Program-made: the position numbers and the translations under genes
Shown here: piece after piece, positions 1 to 10,070 of the stretch
How positions within the stretch are numbered: the first letter of the stretch is position 1
Layout: every line of letters begins with the position of its first letter
The notes under the pieces: model-generated
What the model was told of the DNA's origin: nothing
The model's input: only the letters and a program-made list of their open reading frames with translations
The model's database searches: none
NCBI RefSeq assembly: GCF_004770895.1
Contig: NZ_RQHS01000005.1
Coordinates: forward strand, 62,001 to 126,000
Source: Leptospira dzoumogneensis
GTDB lineage: Bacteria; Spirochaetota; Leptospiria; Leptospirales; Leptospiraceae
Direction: 5' to 3'
DNA: 64,000 bases

Positions 1-15
1 ACGAGGTCTATTCTT

Positions 16-783
16 TTGGCGGGTAAGAAGGACTTACTAAAAAAAGCGGCAGGGGCAGCCGTCAAAAAAACATTAGGGGGAGAAGTTTCAAAAGAAGAAG
101 GTCCCAAGGTTACAACTCCGGAGCAAGATCCCAAACCTGCGGTTGCAGAGCAAATTTCCCAGTCTGCGGCTGCAGGATCAATTCCTGAGACTCCAACTTC
201 TTCCCGATCGTCTCATTCTGTTCCTGAACAAAATCCTAAGTCGGAGACTTATTCCGCTTCTTCAGAAGCGGCCGAAAGCCGGGAAAAACAATTGCCCAAA
301 AAAGAGCCCATTTTCAAGGTAAACAACGGTATGAGGATAGAAGAATACACACAAACGGGACTCCGTGATTCCAGCGGAAATAAAAAGTGGATCCGCATTC
401 TCGGTGTCTTCTTGGTTTTGATCTTTGTTTGGTGGATCTGGCCTTCTAAACACGAGATCTATATGGACGTGGATAAGATGACCCCGGACAAGGTTTCAGG
501 AATGGGTTCCGAAAAAGAATATCATTTCACTCACGGACAGGACTTTTTCATTTATTATAAAAGAGGCGGTTGGTTCTCCCCGGACAAGATCAAACTTACG
601 ATCTATAAAGTGGACGAATCCAAGGAAGAGATCAGCGTCCAAGAAAAAGAATTCAAACGCAGATTCGATAAATTCCAAACCTATTATGATGATTCTTTCT
701 TCGACGACGAAGGTTCTTACGAAGCGGAGATCAAAGACGAGAATGGGGAAATTCTCGTATCCAAAAAGTTCACCATCGACTAG
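16..783 (+). CDS. Hypothetical membrane-anchored protein with long disordered N-terminus
   Basis: I do not recognise the family. The first ~95 residues are rich in Pro, Ser, Glu and Lys and look disordered. A single hydrophobic segment lies at about residues 125-143 (rich in Ile, Leu, Val and Trp), followed by a charged ~110-residue domain ending KKFTID. The layout suggests a protein anchored by one helix with the C-terminal domain on the outside. The start is a TTG at 16 with a GAGG ribosome-binding site at 3-6. The frame is open to the window edge, so an earlier start cannot be excluded. The stop codon touches the ATG of the next gene, so the two are probably co-translated. Confidence 0.65.
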   Translation: MAGKKDLLKKAAGAAVKKTLGGEVSKEEGPKVTTPEQDPKPAVAEQISQSAAAGSIPETPTSSRSSHSVPEQNPKSETYSASSEAAESREKQLPKKEPIFKVNNGMRIEEYTQTGLRDSSGNKKWIRILGVFLVLIFVWWIWPSKHEIYMDVDKMTPDKVSGMGSEKEYHFTHGQDFFIYYKRGGWFSPDKIKLTIYKVDESKEEISVQEKEFKRRFDKFQTYYDDSFFDDEGSYEAEIKDENGEILVSKKFTID

Positions 784-1470
784 ATGAAATTTTCAAAATT
801 TATAATATTCTTCGTTTGCCTATTTACGTTCTTTTGTGAATCCGCGGAAAGACCTCAGGGGCTGCCCGCAGGAGCAAAATACGACAAAAACATGAACGCT
901 TATATTTTGAATGAGCCGGGGCTCTCCAGAATATATTACGATAATGGAAAGTTATATTTCGAATGTCCCTTAGACGAGAATAAGCTCTATCACGGGCTGT
1001 GCAAATCCTATCTCAGATCCGAAGAAGGGATCTCTTCTATCGGAAAATACGAACATGGTTCTAAGGTAGGTGACTGGGTTTGGTATTTTGCGGACGGCAA
1101 ACCTTATATCAAACAAAGATTCGGAAGCCAGATCAAAGATGAATTCGCCCAAATTAACGGGGACGAAGGAAATGAAGAAGGTCCGTACGAGAGATATTAT
1201 CCGGAAGGAACTCTAGAAGTAAAAGGCAATTATAAGAACGGACAAAAATCCGACTTCTGGCAGAAATACTTCAAAGACGGAGAACTGGAATATTCAGGTT
1301 ATTATTCCAAAGGAAGAAAGATCCGCACTTGGTTCTATTACTTCCCGAACAGACAAACTGAATCTGTCGAAGTTTTCGACGAGAATGGAGAATTCTTATC
1401 TAGAACTATCTTTTCGCCCACTGGAAAAGTTCTCTGCGAAGTTCAGAAAAAAGAATCTCGCTGCGGATAA
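784..1470 (+). CDS. Lipoprotein with MORN/YwqK-like repeats
   Basis: Likely an exported lipoprotein. A hydrophobic N-terminus (MKFSKFIIFFVCLFTFF) ends at Cys18, a plausible spirochaetal lipobox. The mature part carries repeated units of the form G-x-x-x-x-W-x-Y-F-x-D-G (for example around GDWVWYF and SDFWQKYFKDG), typical of the MORN-like repeats in 'YwqK-family' proteins. That family name comes from a proposed antitoxin role, and nothing here supports toxin neutralisation. The ATG directly follows the TAG of the upstream gene. Function is unknown; a surface scaffold or binding role is a guess. Confidence 0.7.
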   Translation: MKFSKFIIFFVCLFTFFCESAERPQGLPAGAKYDKNMNAYILNEPGLSRIYYDNGKLYFECPLDENKLYHGLCKSYLRSEEGISSIGKYEHGSKVGDWVWYFADGKPYIKQRFGSQIKDEFAQINGDEGNEEGPYERYYPEGTLEVKGNYKNGQKSDFWQKYFKDGELEYSGYYSKGRKIRTWFYYFPNRQTESVEVFDENGEFLSRTIFSPTGKVLCEVQKKESRCG

Positions 1471-1476
1471 TCTTAA

Positions 1477-1758
1477 ATGGATCCTAGGCATCTCAAACTG
1501 GAGAAGTTTGCCGCCTGCGGATTTTTTATCATTACAGTCTACTTAAGTGTGTATCTCACATTGAATCATTATGCGGGAGAAGGTTTTATACTTTCTCTGA
1601 TCGTAACTCATCTAGGAATATTTATCGCATTCAGAAGAGTATTAGATAGATTAAGCTATTCCGGTTTAGCTTTTTCTCATATTATTCTTTGTTATTGGCT
1701 GGGAAAGAACGCTTTAGAGATTCTGTCTACTATCGATGGATGGAAACAGGGATTCTAA
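1477..1758 (+). CDS. Small integral membrane protein
   Basis: A 93-residue protein of unknown function with about three hydrophobic segments, roughly residues 12-30, 35-52 and 63-80. It starts 6 nt after the preceding lipoprotein gene and probably closes the same operon. Its last ~45 nt overlap, tail to tail, the 3' end of the convergent membrane-protein gene on the minus strand. Such long convergent overlaps are uncommon, and the exact 3' boundary deserves care. No motif identifies a function. Confidence 0.55.
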   Translation: MDPRHLKLEKFAACGFFIITVYLSVYLTLNHYAGEGFILSLIVTHLGIFIAFRRVLDRLSYSGLAFSHIILCYWLGKNALEILSTIDGWKQGF

Positions 1759-2760
1759 TATTCCAAAGTTGATCGTAAGTAAGTTAAATAAGAAAAGAAT
1801 AAATACAACAACCAATATCAGGACCAAAAGTATCATCAAAGCGATCCTGATAAATCTAACCTGTAAATAGCTGATCCCTAAAGCCAAGTTTTGATAAGTG
1901 CTTAGTTCGGGACTTCTTCCGAATTTAAGATAATTTCGGATATAAAACGCAGAAACGGCAATTACCGCTCCTGCTATTAAGATCCCGAAAGGTTCGGAAT
2001 AATTTTTTTGGAGAACGAATAGCGGAATATAAACAATATTTCCGATCAAAGTTCCCAATGCCACAATCCCTAAAAAGTGGAGAAGTGCAGTAGCAAAAGA
2101 ATTGTTCCGATTACTTTCGGATCTAAATTCAGATTCGTCTTCTCTCAGATTTTTAAGAGAATAAAAACGATCCGCATCATCTTTAGAAAAAAGTTTTCCG
2201 ATGGTGAACATCAGATAAACCATTCCGATGATCCATGCGAATGCCAAGAACAAGGATGGTATCACCCAAAAAAGGTCTTCCGCTTTTCCTGAACTTGCAC
2301 CTGCCAACGCGATATTCGGCATACTGAAAAGTCCGTGAATAAAACCGAAAAAGTATAAAACCCTATTTAAGAACGCGTAGAAGAACGCTTTGAAATAAAG
2401 AGAAAGAAAAGAAGTCAGGGAAAGAACTGCTAAGAATACATAAAAGAAGATCTGTAATCTTTGTCCGAGTAAAACTCTTCCCAATCTGTTTTTGATCTCT
2501 TCCGGTTGAGAATCACTCGGAAGACTTGGATCTTCTATCTCTTTTAAGATATTTTCAGTCAGAAGCATCTGAGAGATCGCACCACCCTGGAAATAAAATC
2601 CGGAGATTGGTTCTCTTGCAGTCCCATCTAATAACGCTTCCATAGTAGAAGTGTCGTTTGTATTCAGAAATGTAGGCTGTAGGAAAAGTTGAAATCCACT
2701 GACCAGTAGAAGAACAAAAGGGATAATGTAAGTGATGGTCAATTTAATGCGAGATTTCAT
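1714..2760 (-). CDS. Polytopic membrane protein, unknown function
   Basis: A 348-residue protein with about six or seven hydrophobic segments: one at the N-terminus (residues 7-27), several between about 105 and 200, and more in the C-terminal third ending in a Val/Leu/Ile-rich helix. A soluble stretch of ~70 residues between the first and second helices may face the periplasm. The spacing of helices loosely recalls Yip1-type proteins, but I see no diagnostic motif. It begins ~80 nt downstream of the end of the tail-anchored protein gene on the same strand and could be co-transcribed with it. Confidence 0.6.
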   Translation of the reverse strand: MKSRIKLTITYIIPFVLLLVSGFQLFLQPTFLNTNDTSTMEALLDGTAREPISGFYFQGGAISQMLLTENILKEIEDPSLPSDSQPEEIKNRLGRVLLGQRLQIFFYVFLAVLSLTSFLSLYFKAFFYAFLNRVLYFFGFIHGLFSMPNIALAGASSGKAEDLFWVIPSLFLAFAWIIGMVYLMFTIGKLFSKDDADRFYSLKNLREDESEFRSESNRNNSFATALLHFLGIVALGTLIGNIVYIPLFVLQKNYSEPFGILIAGAVIAVSAFYIRNYLKFGRSPELSTYQNLALGISYLQVRFIRIALMILLVLILVVVFILFLFNLLTINFGILESLFPSIDSRQNL

Positions 2761-2838
2761 ACCTTAATCCGTCGATAGGGCTATGATTTTACTTAGCTGG
2801 ATTCTCTCCATCCAAAAAGTTACGAGAGAATACCTGAC

Positions 2839-3849
2839 TTAAAGTAAGAATACAAAAATCGCGATCATTCCGATTCCTACAACTCCCAAAGCGATGAGTA
2901 CAGTCAGAAGTAGACTGGATTCTCCCGCTTCTAAAGAAGCGCTGGAAGCTGTAGAAGTGTTTGAGCCGCTAGATTTAGAAACCGGTTTTTCTCCGGTATA
3001 AAGACGGACTTTGATAGAATTTTCTTCTTCGTAAATTTTGCCAAAGACATCATTACCTATTTTGACTATGGTTTCGTTCTCCACACCTTTATTCTCTGTG
3101 GCAACAACCGTGGCCGGAATAGGTTTAATACTTCCGTCTTCCGTTTTAAGTTTCATAGAATCTATGATCCCCATAGTAGTAGGATCACTTCCTGTGAGTT
3201 GTACTACAATTTGGTCACCAGGTTTGAGCTGATTGACCGGAATTCCGGAAACAGGAGAAAGAATAAATTTGAACTGAACTCTTGCAGCAGTCGGCGGGAT
3301 AGAAGCATCTATCCCAGTTGGGACTCCGATTGGAATTACGGGAGTTTCCTCCGGTGCTGAATCTTCTTGAGATTCTTCGGAATCCAAAGTCTCGAAGGCA
3401 GATTTTCCGGAACCTGCTTCATCGATCTTGTCACGATCGATCAAAGAATACCAAAGGCTGATATCCGGTTTGGAATTTCCCATGGCTTGGTTTTGGATCT
3501 GGTTGACCAGATATTTGATCTTATCATCTTCACGTTTATTGATATAATGGATAAGCTGCTCCATAAAATCGTCGGAGCGTCCGCTGTTTGAGAATAATTC
3601 CTGAAGTTTATTGGTAAGATTTTTAAGCTGTTTGCCTTCGTATTTGATCTTTTGGCAGACATTGGTGACATCTTTGAAGGTGGTTCCGGATAACGGAATA
3701 TTGATCAACTCGCTGTTTCCTACGGCGACTACTTCGAATCTATCGATCCGACTGGAAACCGGATCCACGATTCCCCCAAATAAGATGTAAAGAGAGGAAG
3801 CCCCGTCCCTAGACTGAAATAATAAGGAATATACTTGTTCGGATGGCAT
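2839..3849 (-). CDS. Hypothetical tail-anchored protein
   Basis: A 336-residue protein with no signal peptide and one strongly hydrophobic C-terminal helix (about residues 313-335, ending IAIFVFLL), so probably tail-anchored in the inner membrane with the body in the cytoplasm. The central region (about 160-200) is rich in Glu, Pro and Ser and looks like a linker between two globular parts. A Ser/Thr-rich spacer precedes the anchor. I do not recognise the domains. Upstream lies the divergent promoter region of the Lol-type transporter. Confidence 0.6.
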   Translation of the reverse strand: MPSEQVYSLLFQSRDGASSLYILFGGIVDPVSSRIDRFEVVAVGNSELINIPLSGTTFKDVTNVCQKIKYEGKQLKNLTNKLQELFSNSGRSDDFMEQLIHYINKREDDKIKYLVNQIQNQAMGNSKPDISLWYSLIDRDKIDEAGSGKSAFETLDSEESQEDSAPEETPVIPIGVPTGIDASIPPTAARVQFKFILSPVSGIPVNQLKPGDQIVVQLTGSDPTTMGIIDSMKLKTEDGSIKPIPATVVATENKGVENETIVKIGNDVFGKIYEEENSIKVRLYTGEKPVSKSSGSNTSTASSASLEAGESSLLLTVLIALGVVGIGMIAIFVFLL

Positions 3850-3906
3850 AAAATTTCGAATGAAACACCGATACTACTATGAGGCCAAATCGGTATCGAC
3901 TTTTTT

Positions 3907-3934
3907 TTGACATCCTGCATCGGAATCTGATAAT
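3907..3934 (+). promoter_or_regulatory. Sigma-70 promoter of the Lol-type ABC transporter operon
   Basis: TTGACA at 3907-3912 and GATAAT at 3929-3934 are separated by 16 nt, a near-consensus housekeeping promoter. The predicted start of transcription (~3941) leaves a short leader before the permease gene. A run of T lies just upstream of the -35 box. Confidence 0.65.
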
Positions 3935-3984
3935 TGTCAAACTAAGGAAATTTGCGGATTTGTTTAATTTCAACCGCCCAACTG

Positions 3985-5358
3985 ATGAATTTCTTCTTTC
4001 ATAGATCCCCCCTAATCCTACTTCTCACTTCTCGCTATATTCGAGGATCCAGAGTCACAGGATTGCTTTCGATCAAGTCCAGGATTTCGTTCATTGTCAT
4101 GGCTGTCGGAGTCGCCCTTCTGATCGTAGTACTTTCTATCTTTAACGGATTCCAAAGGCAACTTAAGGAATCCTTGTGGCAGGGCGGGGAACATATTACA
4201 ATTGAAAGCAGTTCCAATGGCGGGGAAATCCGAGATTACCAAAAGATCATCAAATATATACAAAACGATCCGGACCTAAAAGACCGTATCATTTCCGTAG
4301 AAGGTGGGATCCAAAGTCATGGGCTCATCCAAAGATATAACGTATTTTATCCGGTTCTTATCAAGGCAGTCGCCGTTCCGAGTGTGGATGAATTGATAGA
4401 ACATAAACTTCATAATTTCCCGAGAATAGTTCATTACGATAGAGAAGAGCTAAGTCACCTGAATCGAGAGAGCTATATCATTCTAGGAAAAGAGATGGAG
4501 GACCTTTACAATTTCAGTTTGGGCAAACAACTTACTTTAGCGGTTCCCGGGGGAAGGTTCTCTCTCGGAAAAGGAGTCGAAGTAAGCGTTCAAAACTTCA
4601 GAGTATCCGGATTTTTTAAAACAGGGAATTACAAGTTCGATTCCAGCTTTGTTTACATGTCCTTACCTGTTGCTCAGAAATTTTTCAAAATGAAAGATTC
4701 CGTAAATCAGATCACTATCAAAGCAAAGTCATTGGATGATCTTGCGATCAGTAAACGTAAATTGTACAGACTATTTAATAGTTTAGAATTTGAACAAGAA
4801 ATCGATGCAGCTTCTTCTTTATCCGTTAGAACGATTGCAGAAGAGCAGGAAAATCTTTTGGCAGCACTGCAGTTGGAAAAGACGATCATCTCTATTATCG
4901 TTTTCTTATTTATTATCTTGGCAGCACTCGGGATGGTCGCTTCCGTATATTCTCTAGTGAGAGCAAAACGTAAGTCTATCGGAGTTTTAAAAGCGCTCGG
5001 ACTTCCTGCTTCCGATATTCTTTTGATCTTTACATTGAATGCGATGCTTGTGGGGATCTTAGCTTCTTTGACCGGCGGAGTTGGAGGAGTATTCTTAGCA
5101 AACTCACTCGATACTATTATAGGTTATATAGAAGAGATCATCAATCTTTTGGGGCCTTCTTTCACCGGTTCCGATTGGACACCTGTGGAGTTAGTTCCTA
5201 AACGAATTTATTATTTCGATAAGCTGCCGGTGGATATCAATATACCTTTTATTTTTATGGTAACTACCGCAGCTACTATACTTTCCGGGATCGCAGGATA
5301 CTTCCCAGCAAGATGGGCCGCGAGCCTGAATCCTGTCGACACCATAAGGAACGACTAA
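3985..5358 (+). CDS. LolC/LolE-family ABC transporter permease
   Basis: Permease of a lipoprotein-releasing (Lol) type ABC exporter in the MacB/FtsX fold. An N-terminal helix follows the family signature region (TSRYIRGSR), then [14 protein letters not shown], a large periplasmic domain (about 60-270), and three C-terminal helices with the FtsX-like segment SIGVLKALG. In Lol systems such subunits extract mature lipoproteins from the inner membrane for delivery to the outer membrane, which fits a lipoprotein-rich spirochaete. The ATPase gene follows after 1 nt. I chose ATG 3985 because family members have only about ten residues before the conserved TSRYIRG-like motif. A TTG at 3952, with AAGGA very close, would add 11 residues. 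Confidence 0.85.
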   Translation: MNFFFHRSPLILLLTSRYIRGSRVTGLLSIKSRISFIVMAVGVALLIVVLSIFNGFQRQLKESLWQGGEHITIESSSNGGEIRDYQKIIKYIQNDPDLKDRIISVEGGIQSHGLIQRYNVFYPVLIKAVAVPSVDELIEHKLHNFPRIVHYDREELSHLNRESYIILGKEMEDLYNFSLGKQLTLAVPGGRFSLGKGVEVSVQNFRVSGFFKTGNYKFDSSFVYMSLPVAQKFFKMKDSVNQITIKAKSLDDLAISKRKLYRLFNSLEFEQEIDAASSLSVRTIAEEQENLLAALQLEKTIISIIVFLFIILAALGMVASVYSLVRAKRKSIGVLKALGLPASDILLIFTLNAMLVGILASLTGGVGGVFLANSLDTIIGYIEEIINLLGPSFTGSDWTPVELVPKRIYYFDKLPVDINIPFIFMVTTAATILSGIAGYFPARWAASLNPVDTIRND

Positions 5359-5359
5359 C

Positions 5360-6052
5360 GTGAGCATCATTAAGATCCGAAATCTGGTCAAAAAGTATCA
5401 TATCCTGGAAAAGGAATTTTCCGTACTAGATGGATTGGATATGGATGTGGAAGAAGGTGAGATCTTCTCCATCGAAGGAAAATCCGGGATCGGAAAATCC
5501 ACACTACTGAATATTCTAGGAGCCATGGATAGTTTCGATTCGGGTGAGATCGAGATCTGCGGTATCAATCTAAACAATTTAGATGAGAAAGGAAAAGAAA
5601 ATTTCCGCGCTGAAAAGATCGCATTCATCTTCCAACATCATCTTCTTCTTCCTGACTTCTCCGCTCTGGAGAATGTGAGCATTCCACTTTTGATCAAAGG
5701 TTATTCCACTTCTAAAGCGGAGAAGGAAGCGATCTCCATGCTGGAGAAAGTAGGACTGAAAGAAAGGATTCATTCTCATCCTTCTCAATTGTCCGGAGGA
5801 GAAAGTGCAAGAGTCGGTGTGGCAAGGGCATTAGTCGCCGGAAAAAAACTCATACTTGCAGATGAACCTACCGGGAATTTGGACAGAGAAAATTCTAGAA
5901 ATCTAATGAGTCTGATCCAAGAACTACAAAAGGATCTTAAATTCAGTCTAATACTAGTGACCCACGATATGGAACTGGCAGCACTTGCTCATAAAAGAAA
6001 CCAGATCTTCCAAGGAAAACTCAAACCCGCAGTGGTCCCACAAACGGTATAA
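5360..6052 (+). CDS. LolD-like ABC transporter ATP-binding protein
   Basis: ATPase subunit partnering the upstream permease. It has Walker [10 protein letters not shown] (about residues 39-47), a Q-loop (FIFQHH), the ABC signature LSGGESARV, Walker B LILADEP followed by TGNLD, and the switch histidine in VTHD. The TGNLD and LSGGE motifs and the 230-residue length match the LolD/MacB/FtsE group. A GTG start lies one base after the permease stop, implying coupled translation. Because only one permease gene is seen, the complex may contain two copies of it, as in LolF-type systems; that is inference. Confidence 0.88.
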   Translation: MSIIKIRNLVKKYHILEKEFSVLDGLDMDVEEGEIFSIEGKSGIGKSTLLNILGAMDSFDSGEIEICGINLNNLDEKGKENFRAEKIAFIFQHHLLLPDFSALENVSIPLLIKGYSTSKAEKEAISMLEKVGLKERIHSHPSQLSGGESARVGVARALVAGKKLILADEPTGNLDRENSRNLMSLIQELQKDLKFSLILVTHDMELAALAHKRNQIFQGKLKPAVVPQTV

Positions 6053-6058
6053 ACATTT

Positions 6059-6883
6059 ATGGATGGCTGTATTTATTGCGGCTTATCCCTTCTCGACTGG
6101 AAAAATCGGGGAAAGATAGGATGCGCTCACTGCATCCAATTTTTGGGAGAAGAATACACTAAGTTTATTCCGATCCAGGCGCCTTCCGAATGGGAACCAC
6201 CTTCTCATTTTACTGCAATTGGACTTTGGGAAAAATTCAGAAAAACAAATTGGGAAGAAGGTCTGTCCTATCTAGATTCTCACCGTTTACCTTTCACATA
6301 TAGGTTTCGTATCGCCAGAAATCCGAAACATTCTACGTATACCAAACGTACCGAAAAAACGGACCAATTCCTAAATTCATTTTTAGAAGAGACTGATTCC
6401 CAAACCGAAGATCTAAATTCTGGAAAAAAACATCCGATCCTAGAATTAAAGCAAAGAATTCCCTGGAATTCAGGGACATTAGTGATGGGAGACGAGGATC
6501 ATATTCGTTGGGAATATGTGACTGATTCCCTGCTTGAGTTAAACTCTGTCCTAAAATCCGATTTTTTAAAGAAATTCGAGGCGGAAGATAAGTTTGATTT
6601 TCAAAAAGGGATCGGATTCATCAATTCCTGTCCTACGAACTCCGGTTTTGGAGACAAACTTTCTGTTTCTATTCCGGCAAGACTTGCGGACTCGGGAGAA
6701 TTAAGGGATTTCAGGCTGCCTACAGACTGGGGCTTCTATCGGGAAGAATTGAAGGGCAGATTGGTCTTTTTCCGAAAAAATTTCGGTCCAAATCGAAAAA
6801 ATTCCTTTTTCAATTTGGTTTCGTATTTAGCCTTACTGGTAATAAGCGGAAAAGACGGGACAAAAGCCTCATTTGCCCCGTAA
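6059..6883 (+). CDS. McsA zinc finger fused to McsB-like (arginine kinase) domain
   Basis: The N-terminus carries Cys4-x2-Cys7 and Cys22-x2-Cys25 in a context (YCGLSLLDW, then GKIGCAHC) matching the second zinc finger of McsA. After a ~50-residue linker the rest follows the phosphagen-kinase/McsB order: FRIARN (83-88), GDEDHIR (144-150), SCPTNSG (190-196) and a final SFFNLV segment. McsB phosphorylates arginines to mark proteins for ClpC-ClpP, and McsA activates it. Here both parts are in one 274-residue chain 114 nt ahead of clpC. McsB alone is usually ~350 residues, so the C-terminal domain is missing. By eye, the glutamate of the GEGSE-like loop is replaced (FGPNRKN) and an ATP-binding Arg is Lys200, so catalysis is uncertain. 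The assignment rests on motif recognition. Confidence 0.72.
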   Translation: MDGCIYCGLSLLDWKNRGKIGCAHCIQFLGEEYTKFIPIQAPSEWEPPSHFTAIGLWEKFRKTNWEEGLSYLDSHRLPFTYRFRIARNPKHSTYTKRTEKTDQFLNSFLEETDSQTEDLNSGKKHPILELKQRIPWNSGTLVMGDEDHIRWEYVTDSLLELNSVLKSDFLKKFEAEDKFDFQKGIGFINSCPTNSGFGDKLSVSIPARLADSGELRDFRLPTDWGFYREELKGRLVFFRKNFGPNRKNSFFNLVSYLALLVISGKDGTKASFAP

Positions 6884-6997
6884 TCCTTTTTGGTTAACTA
6901 GTCCGATATATTCTTTAAGGGAGATTCCGGCTCCCAGTTGGAAATTGGATGCGAATACAGTCTAACCTACAGAACCCATCAGGAAGGGCGTGCAATT

Positions 6998-9538
6998 ATG
7001 TTGGAATTTACTAAAAGAGCAAAACGAGTAATCAACGAGATCGCGCAAGACGAAGCAAAACGTCTTGGTAGCGAATTTATCGGCCCTGAGCATATCTTAT
7101 TAGGATTGTTAAAGGAAGAAGATTCGGTCGCGATAAAAATACTGAATAACCTGAACATCAACCTGAACGAACTTCGTAAAGAAGTAGAGCGCAGGACCAG
7201 GGAGAACTCCGGCACATTGTTGATGGACATGGCCCAAGGACAGGATCGATACCAAAAAATTATCGAACTATCTAAGGAAGAAGCCAAACGTCTGAAACAC
7301 AACTATGTTGGAACCGAACATATCCTTCTAGCGTTATTAAGAGATAATAATAATATCGCAGGCGGAGCGTTATACTCCTTTAGCGTGAATTATAATGTGA
7401 TCAAGGGAGAGATCTTACGTTTGTTAGGAGCTCCTCCTACAAGCACAGTAGGTGTATCCAGCCAGCCGACCGCTCAACCTGGAACTCCTCGTGCTGAAAA
7501 AACGAAAACTCCAATCTTGGATGAGTTCGCAAGAGATCTTACTCAACTAGCCAGAGATAAAAAACTGGATCCGGTTGTGGGGAGGTCCAACGAGATCCAA
7601 AGGGTGATCCAAATCCTTTCTCGTAAAACTAAGAATAACCCAGTATTAGTTGGAGAGTCCGGAGTTGGTAAAACAGCAATCGTAGAAGGACTCGCGCTTG
7701 CGATCGTAGAGAAGAATGTTCCGGACCTTCTATTCGATAAACGTGTACTTTCCTTGGATCTAGCAAGCTTGATCGCAGGAACCAAGTATCGCGGAGAATT
7801 CGAAGAAAGATTAAAGAAGATCATGAAAGAAATTTCTTCTTCTAATAATATCATCATATTTATCGATGAGTTGCATACTCTGATCGGAGCTGGTGCGGCA
7901 GAAGGAGCGGTAGACGCAGCAAATATCCTGAAACCTGCACTTGCAAGAGGGGAATTGCAATGTATCGGAGCTACTACCAGCACAGAATACCGCAAGTATA
8001 TAGAGCGTGATTCTGCATTGGAAAGAAGGTTCCAAGTAGTAAAAGTTGCAGAACCTTCCGTAGACGATGCTATCCAAATCCTTACAGGACTCAAAAAAGC
8101 ATACGAAGCTCACCACAAGGTGCGCTACTCTGATCGTGCTTTGGAACAATCCGTTAAGTTATCACATAGATATATCAATGATAGATATTTACCTGACAAG
8201 GCGATCGACATCATAGACGAAGCGGGTGCAAAAGCAAGACTTGCAAATTGCGCTCGTCCTCAAGCGGTAAAAGACTTGGAAGAAGAGATCAAATCACTTT
8301 CTCAAAAGAAAGAAGATCTGGTCCGTTCTCAAGAGTATGAAAAAGCTGCTGGAGTTCGCGACGAAGTAAATCGTAAGAAACAAGTTCTGGAAGAAAAGAT
8401 CAGATCTTGGCAGGAGAAACTGGACGATTTCGCGGTTTCTATCGACGAAGACGATATTCTTTCGGTGGTTTCTCAGTGGACCGGAATTCCATTACAAAGA
8501 ATGGAAGAGAACGAATCTTCTAGACTACTTCGTTTGGAAGAAGAGCTTAAACTAAGAGTTGTCGGTCAGGACGAAGCTATCGAGAAGATCGCAAAATCCG
8601 TTCGTAGAGCACGCACTGGATTCAAAGCAGAGCGTAGACCTACCGGATCCTTTATCTTCCTCGGACCTACCGGTGTAGGTAAAACCGAGTTAGCGAAAGC
8701 GCTTGCTGAGTTCTTATTCGGAGACCAAGATGCTATGCTTCGTGTGGATATGTCCGAGTATATGGAACCGCATGCAGTTAGTAGATTGATCGGTGCTCCT
8801 CCAGGTTATGTTGGTTATGATGATGGCGGACAATTGACTGAGTTCGTTCGTAAAAAACCGTATTCTATCATCTTGTTGGATGAGATCGAAAAAGCTCACC
8901 ATGATATTTTCAACGTTCTTCTCCAAGTAATGGAAGAAGGGAACCTGACCGATACAAAAGGTCGTAAGGTAAACTTTAGAGACGCGATCATCATCATGAC
9001 TTCTAACATCGGTGCTAAGGAAATTTCCAGCACAGTTCGTTTAGGATTCGAAGATCGTTCCGGAGAGACCGACAAGTACAAGTCTGACCAAGCTCGTGAG
9101 CAGTTGAAAAAACATTTCAACCCAGAGTTCTTGAACAGGGTGGATGAGGTCGTTTACTTCAAACCTCTCAGAAAAGAAGAGCTTATGGCGATTATGGATA
9201 TCATGATCAGAGACACCAATAAGCGATTATTGGATAAAAAGATCAAGATAGACCTGACTCAAGAAGCGAAGGATCACTTCATGGATATAGGCTACGACGA
9301 GAAGTTCGGAGCACGTCCATTACGCAGAGTATTCCAACGCGAGTTAGAAGATTATATGGCAGTTCAAACTTTGAAAGGCGCTTACAAAGAGCCTACCAAG
9401 ATCACAGTTGCCTTCAAAGAGGGTAAACTGGACTTCTTGGAAGAAGTTTGGACAGATTATAAACCTGCAGATCAAGGTTCCGACGGAGGAAATTCTCCGA
9501 ACAATCCGGAGCGTTCCGAAGAACCTGCGCTAGTGTAA
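6998..9538 (+). CDS. clpC: ATP-dependent Clp protease ATP-binding subunit ClpC
   Basis: Hsp100 unfoldase that feeds substrates into ClpP. Two N-terminal Clp_N repeats come first (starting [10 protein letters not shown]), then AAA1 with Walker A GESGVGKT at about 219-226 and Walker [13 protein letters not shown]-like coiled segment in the middle domain (around [14 protein letters not shown]) distinguishes ClpC from ClpA and is where McsB-type adaptors dock in Bacillus. AAA2 follows with Walker A GPTGVGKT at about 556-563. The 846-residue length is normal. I chose ATG 6998 over the earlier in-frame codon at 6938 because AGGAAGG lies 10 nt upstream and the protein then begins at the conserved Clp_N motif. 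The Ser/Pro/Glu-rich tail is not conserved. Confidence 0.95.
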   Translation: MLEFTKRAKRVINEIAQDEAKRLGSEFIGPEHILLGLLKEEDSVAIKILNNLNINLNELRKEVERRTRENSGTLLMDMAQGQDRYQKIIELSKEEAKRLKHNYVGTEHILLALLRDNNNIAGGALYSFSVNYNVIKGEILRLLGAPPTSTVGVSSQPTAQPGTPRAEKTKTPILDEFARDLTQLARDKKLDPVVGRSNEIQRVIQILSRKTKNNPVLVGESGVGKTAIVEGLALAIVEKNVPDLLFDKRVLSLDLASLIAGTKYRGEFEERLKKIMKEISSSNNIIIFIDELHTLIGAGAAEGAVDAANILKPALARGELQCIGATTSTEYRKYIERDSALERRFQVVKVAEPSVDDAIQILTGLKKAYEAHHKVRYSDRALEQSVKLSHRYINDRYLPDKAIDIIDEAGAKARLANCARPQAVKDLEEEIKSLSQKKEDLVRSQEYEKAAGVRDEVNRKKQVLEEKIRSWQEKLDDFAVSIDEDDILSVVSQWTGIPLQRMEENESSRLLRLEEELKLRVVGQDEAIEKIAKSVRRARTGFKAERRPTGSFIFLGPTGVGKTELAKALAEFLFGDQDAMLRVDMSEYMEPHAVSRLIGAPPGYVGYDDGGQLTEFVRKKPYSIILLDEIEKAHHDIFNVLLQVMEEGNLTDTKGRKVNFRDAIIIMTSNIGAKEISSTVRLGFEDRSGETDKYKSDQAREQLKKHFNPEFLNRVDEVVYFKPLRKEELMAIMDIMIRDTNKRLLDKKIKIDLTQEAKDHFMDIGYDEKFGARPLRRVFQRELEDYMAVQTLKGAYKEPTKITVAFKEGKLDFLEEVWTDYKPADQGSDGGNSPNNPERSEEPALV

Positions 9539-9547
9539 AAGATCTTT

Positions 9548-9578
9548 GCCCCCTGCCGGAAACGAAAAGGGGGCTTTT
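9548..9578 (+). terminator. Rho-independent terminator after clpC
   Basis: GCCCCCT (9548-9554) pairs with AGGGGGC (9568-9574), followed by TTTT. It starts 9 nt after the clpC stop codon. Confidence 0.8.
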
Positions 9579-9612
9579 GATCTAAAAAGGGAGACTTTAT
9601 TGGAGAGGGTCT

Positions 9613-10038
9613 ATGCCGTACCTGATTCCCATTATATTTGTGCTCCTTTACCTTCTGGTCCGTAAGGTATGGTTCCATTTACGCAAGATCAGAACCGTAG
9701 CAGGGATCGAAAAAATTTCCCTATGTGTTTTCCAGCCTGATTTATTTCTTCCCGAGGTACGCGTCCTCTACAAATACTACTTCCAAGGCGGGGTCTACTT
9801 CGGATCCGGTTATATGCTGTTGACTGATTTCCTCGACCAAGAGGAATACGAGATCTACAGAAACTTGGACGGTTTACCTGTTTTGGAAACCGGGGATTTT
9901 CAGATCGTATCTGAGGAAAGAATAGAACATTTCCTTTCCATACGATATCCGAGTATAATCGTTTTCATCGACCCGGTGGAGCCATTTCATTCCTTAATTG
10001 ATTGTCTAAATACAAAATCAATGGGGGTCCCCACCTAA
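9613..10038 (+). CDS. Hypothetical protein with N-terminal membrane helix
   Basis: A 141-residue protein of unknown function. One hydrophobic segment spans about residues 3-20, followed by basic residues ([11 protein letters not shown]), which suggests an N-terminal anchor with the body in the cytoplasm. The soluble part has alternating hydrophobic and charged residues and no recognisable catalytic motif. The start is supported by GAGAGGG a few bases upstream of the ATG. It lies between the clpC terminator and a TPR gene beginning 32 nt later. Confidence 0.55.
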   Translation: MPYLIPIIFVLLYLLVRKVWFHLRKIRTVAGIEKISLCVFQPDLFLPEVRVLYKYYFQGGVYFGSGYMLLTDFLDQEEYEIYRNLDGLPVLETGDFQIVSEERIEHFLSIRYPSIIVFIDPVEPFHSLIDCLNTKSMGVPT

Positions 10039-10070
10039 AATTTTTCCCGCCTATAAAAAGTGACCAAAAG

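Noticed and set aside
3900..3908. T-run as a phase-variable tract
   Set aside because: It lies outside the -35 to -10 spacer, so slipping would not change the promoter geometry.
7543..8149. Minus-strand frames of 112-183 residues inside clpC
   Set aside because: Shadows of a highly conserved coding gene; no homology signals seen.
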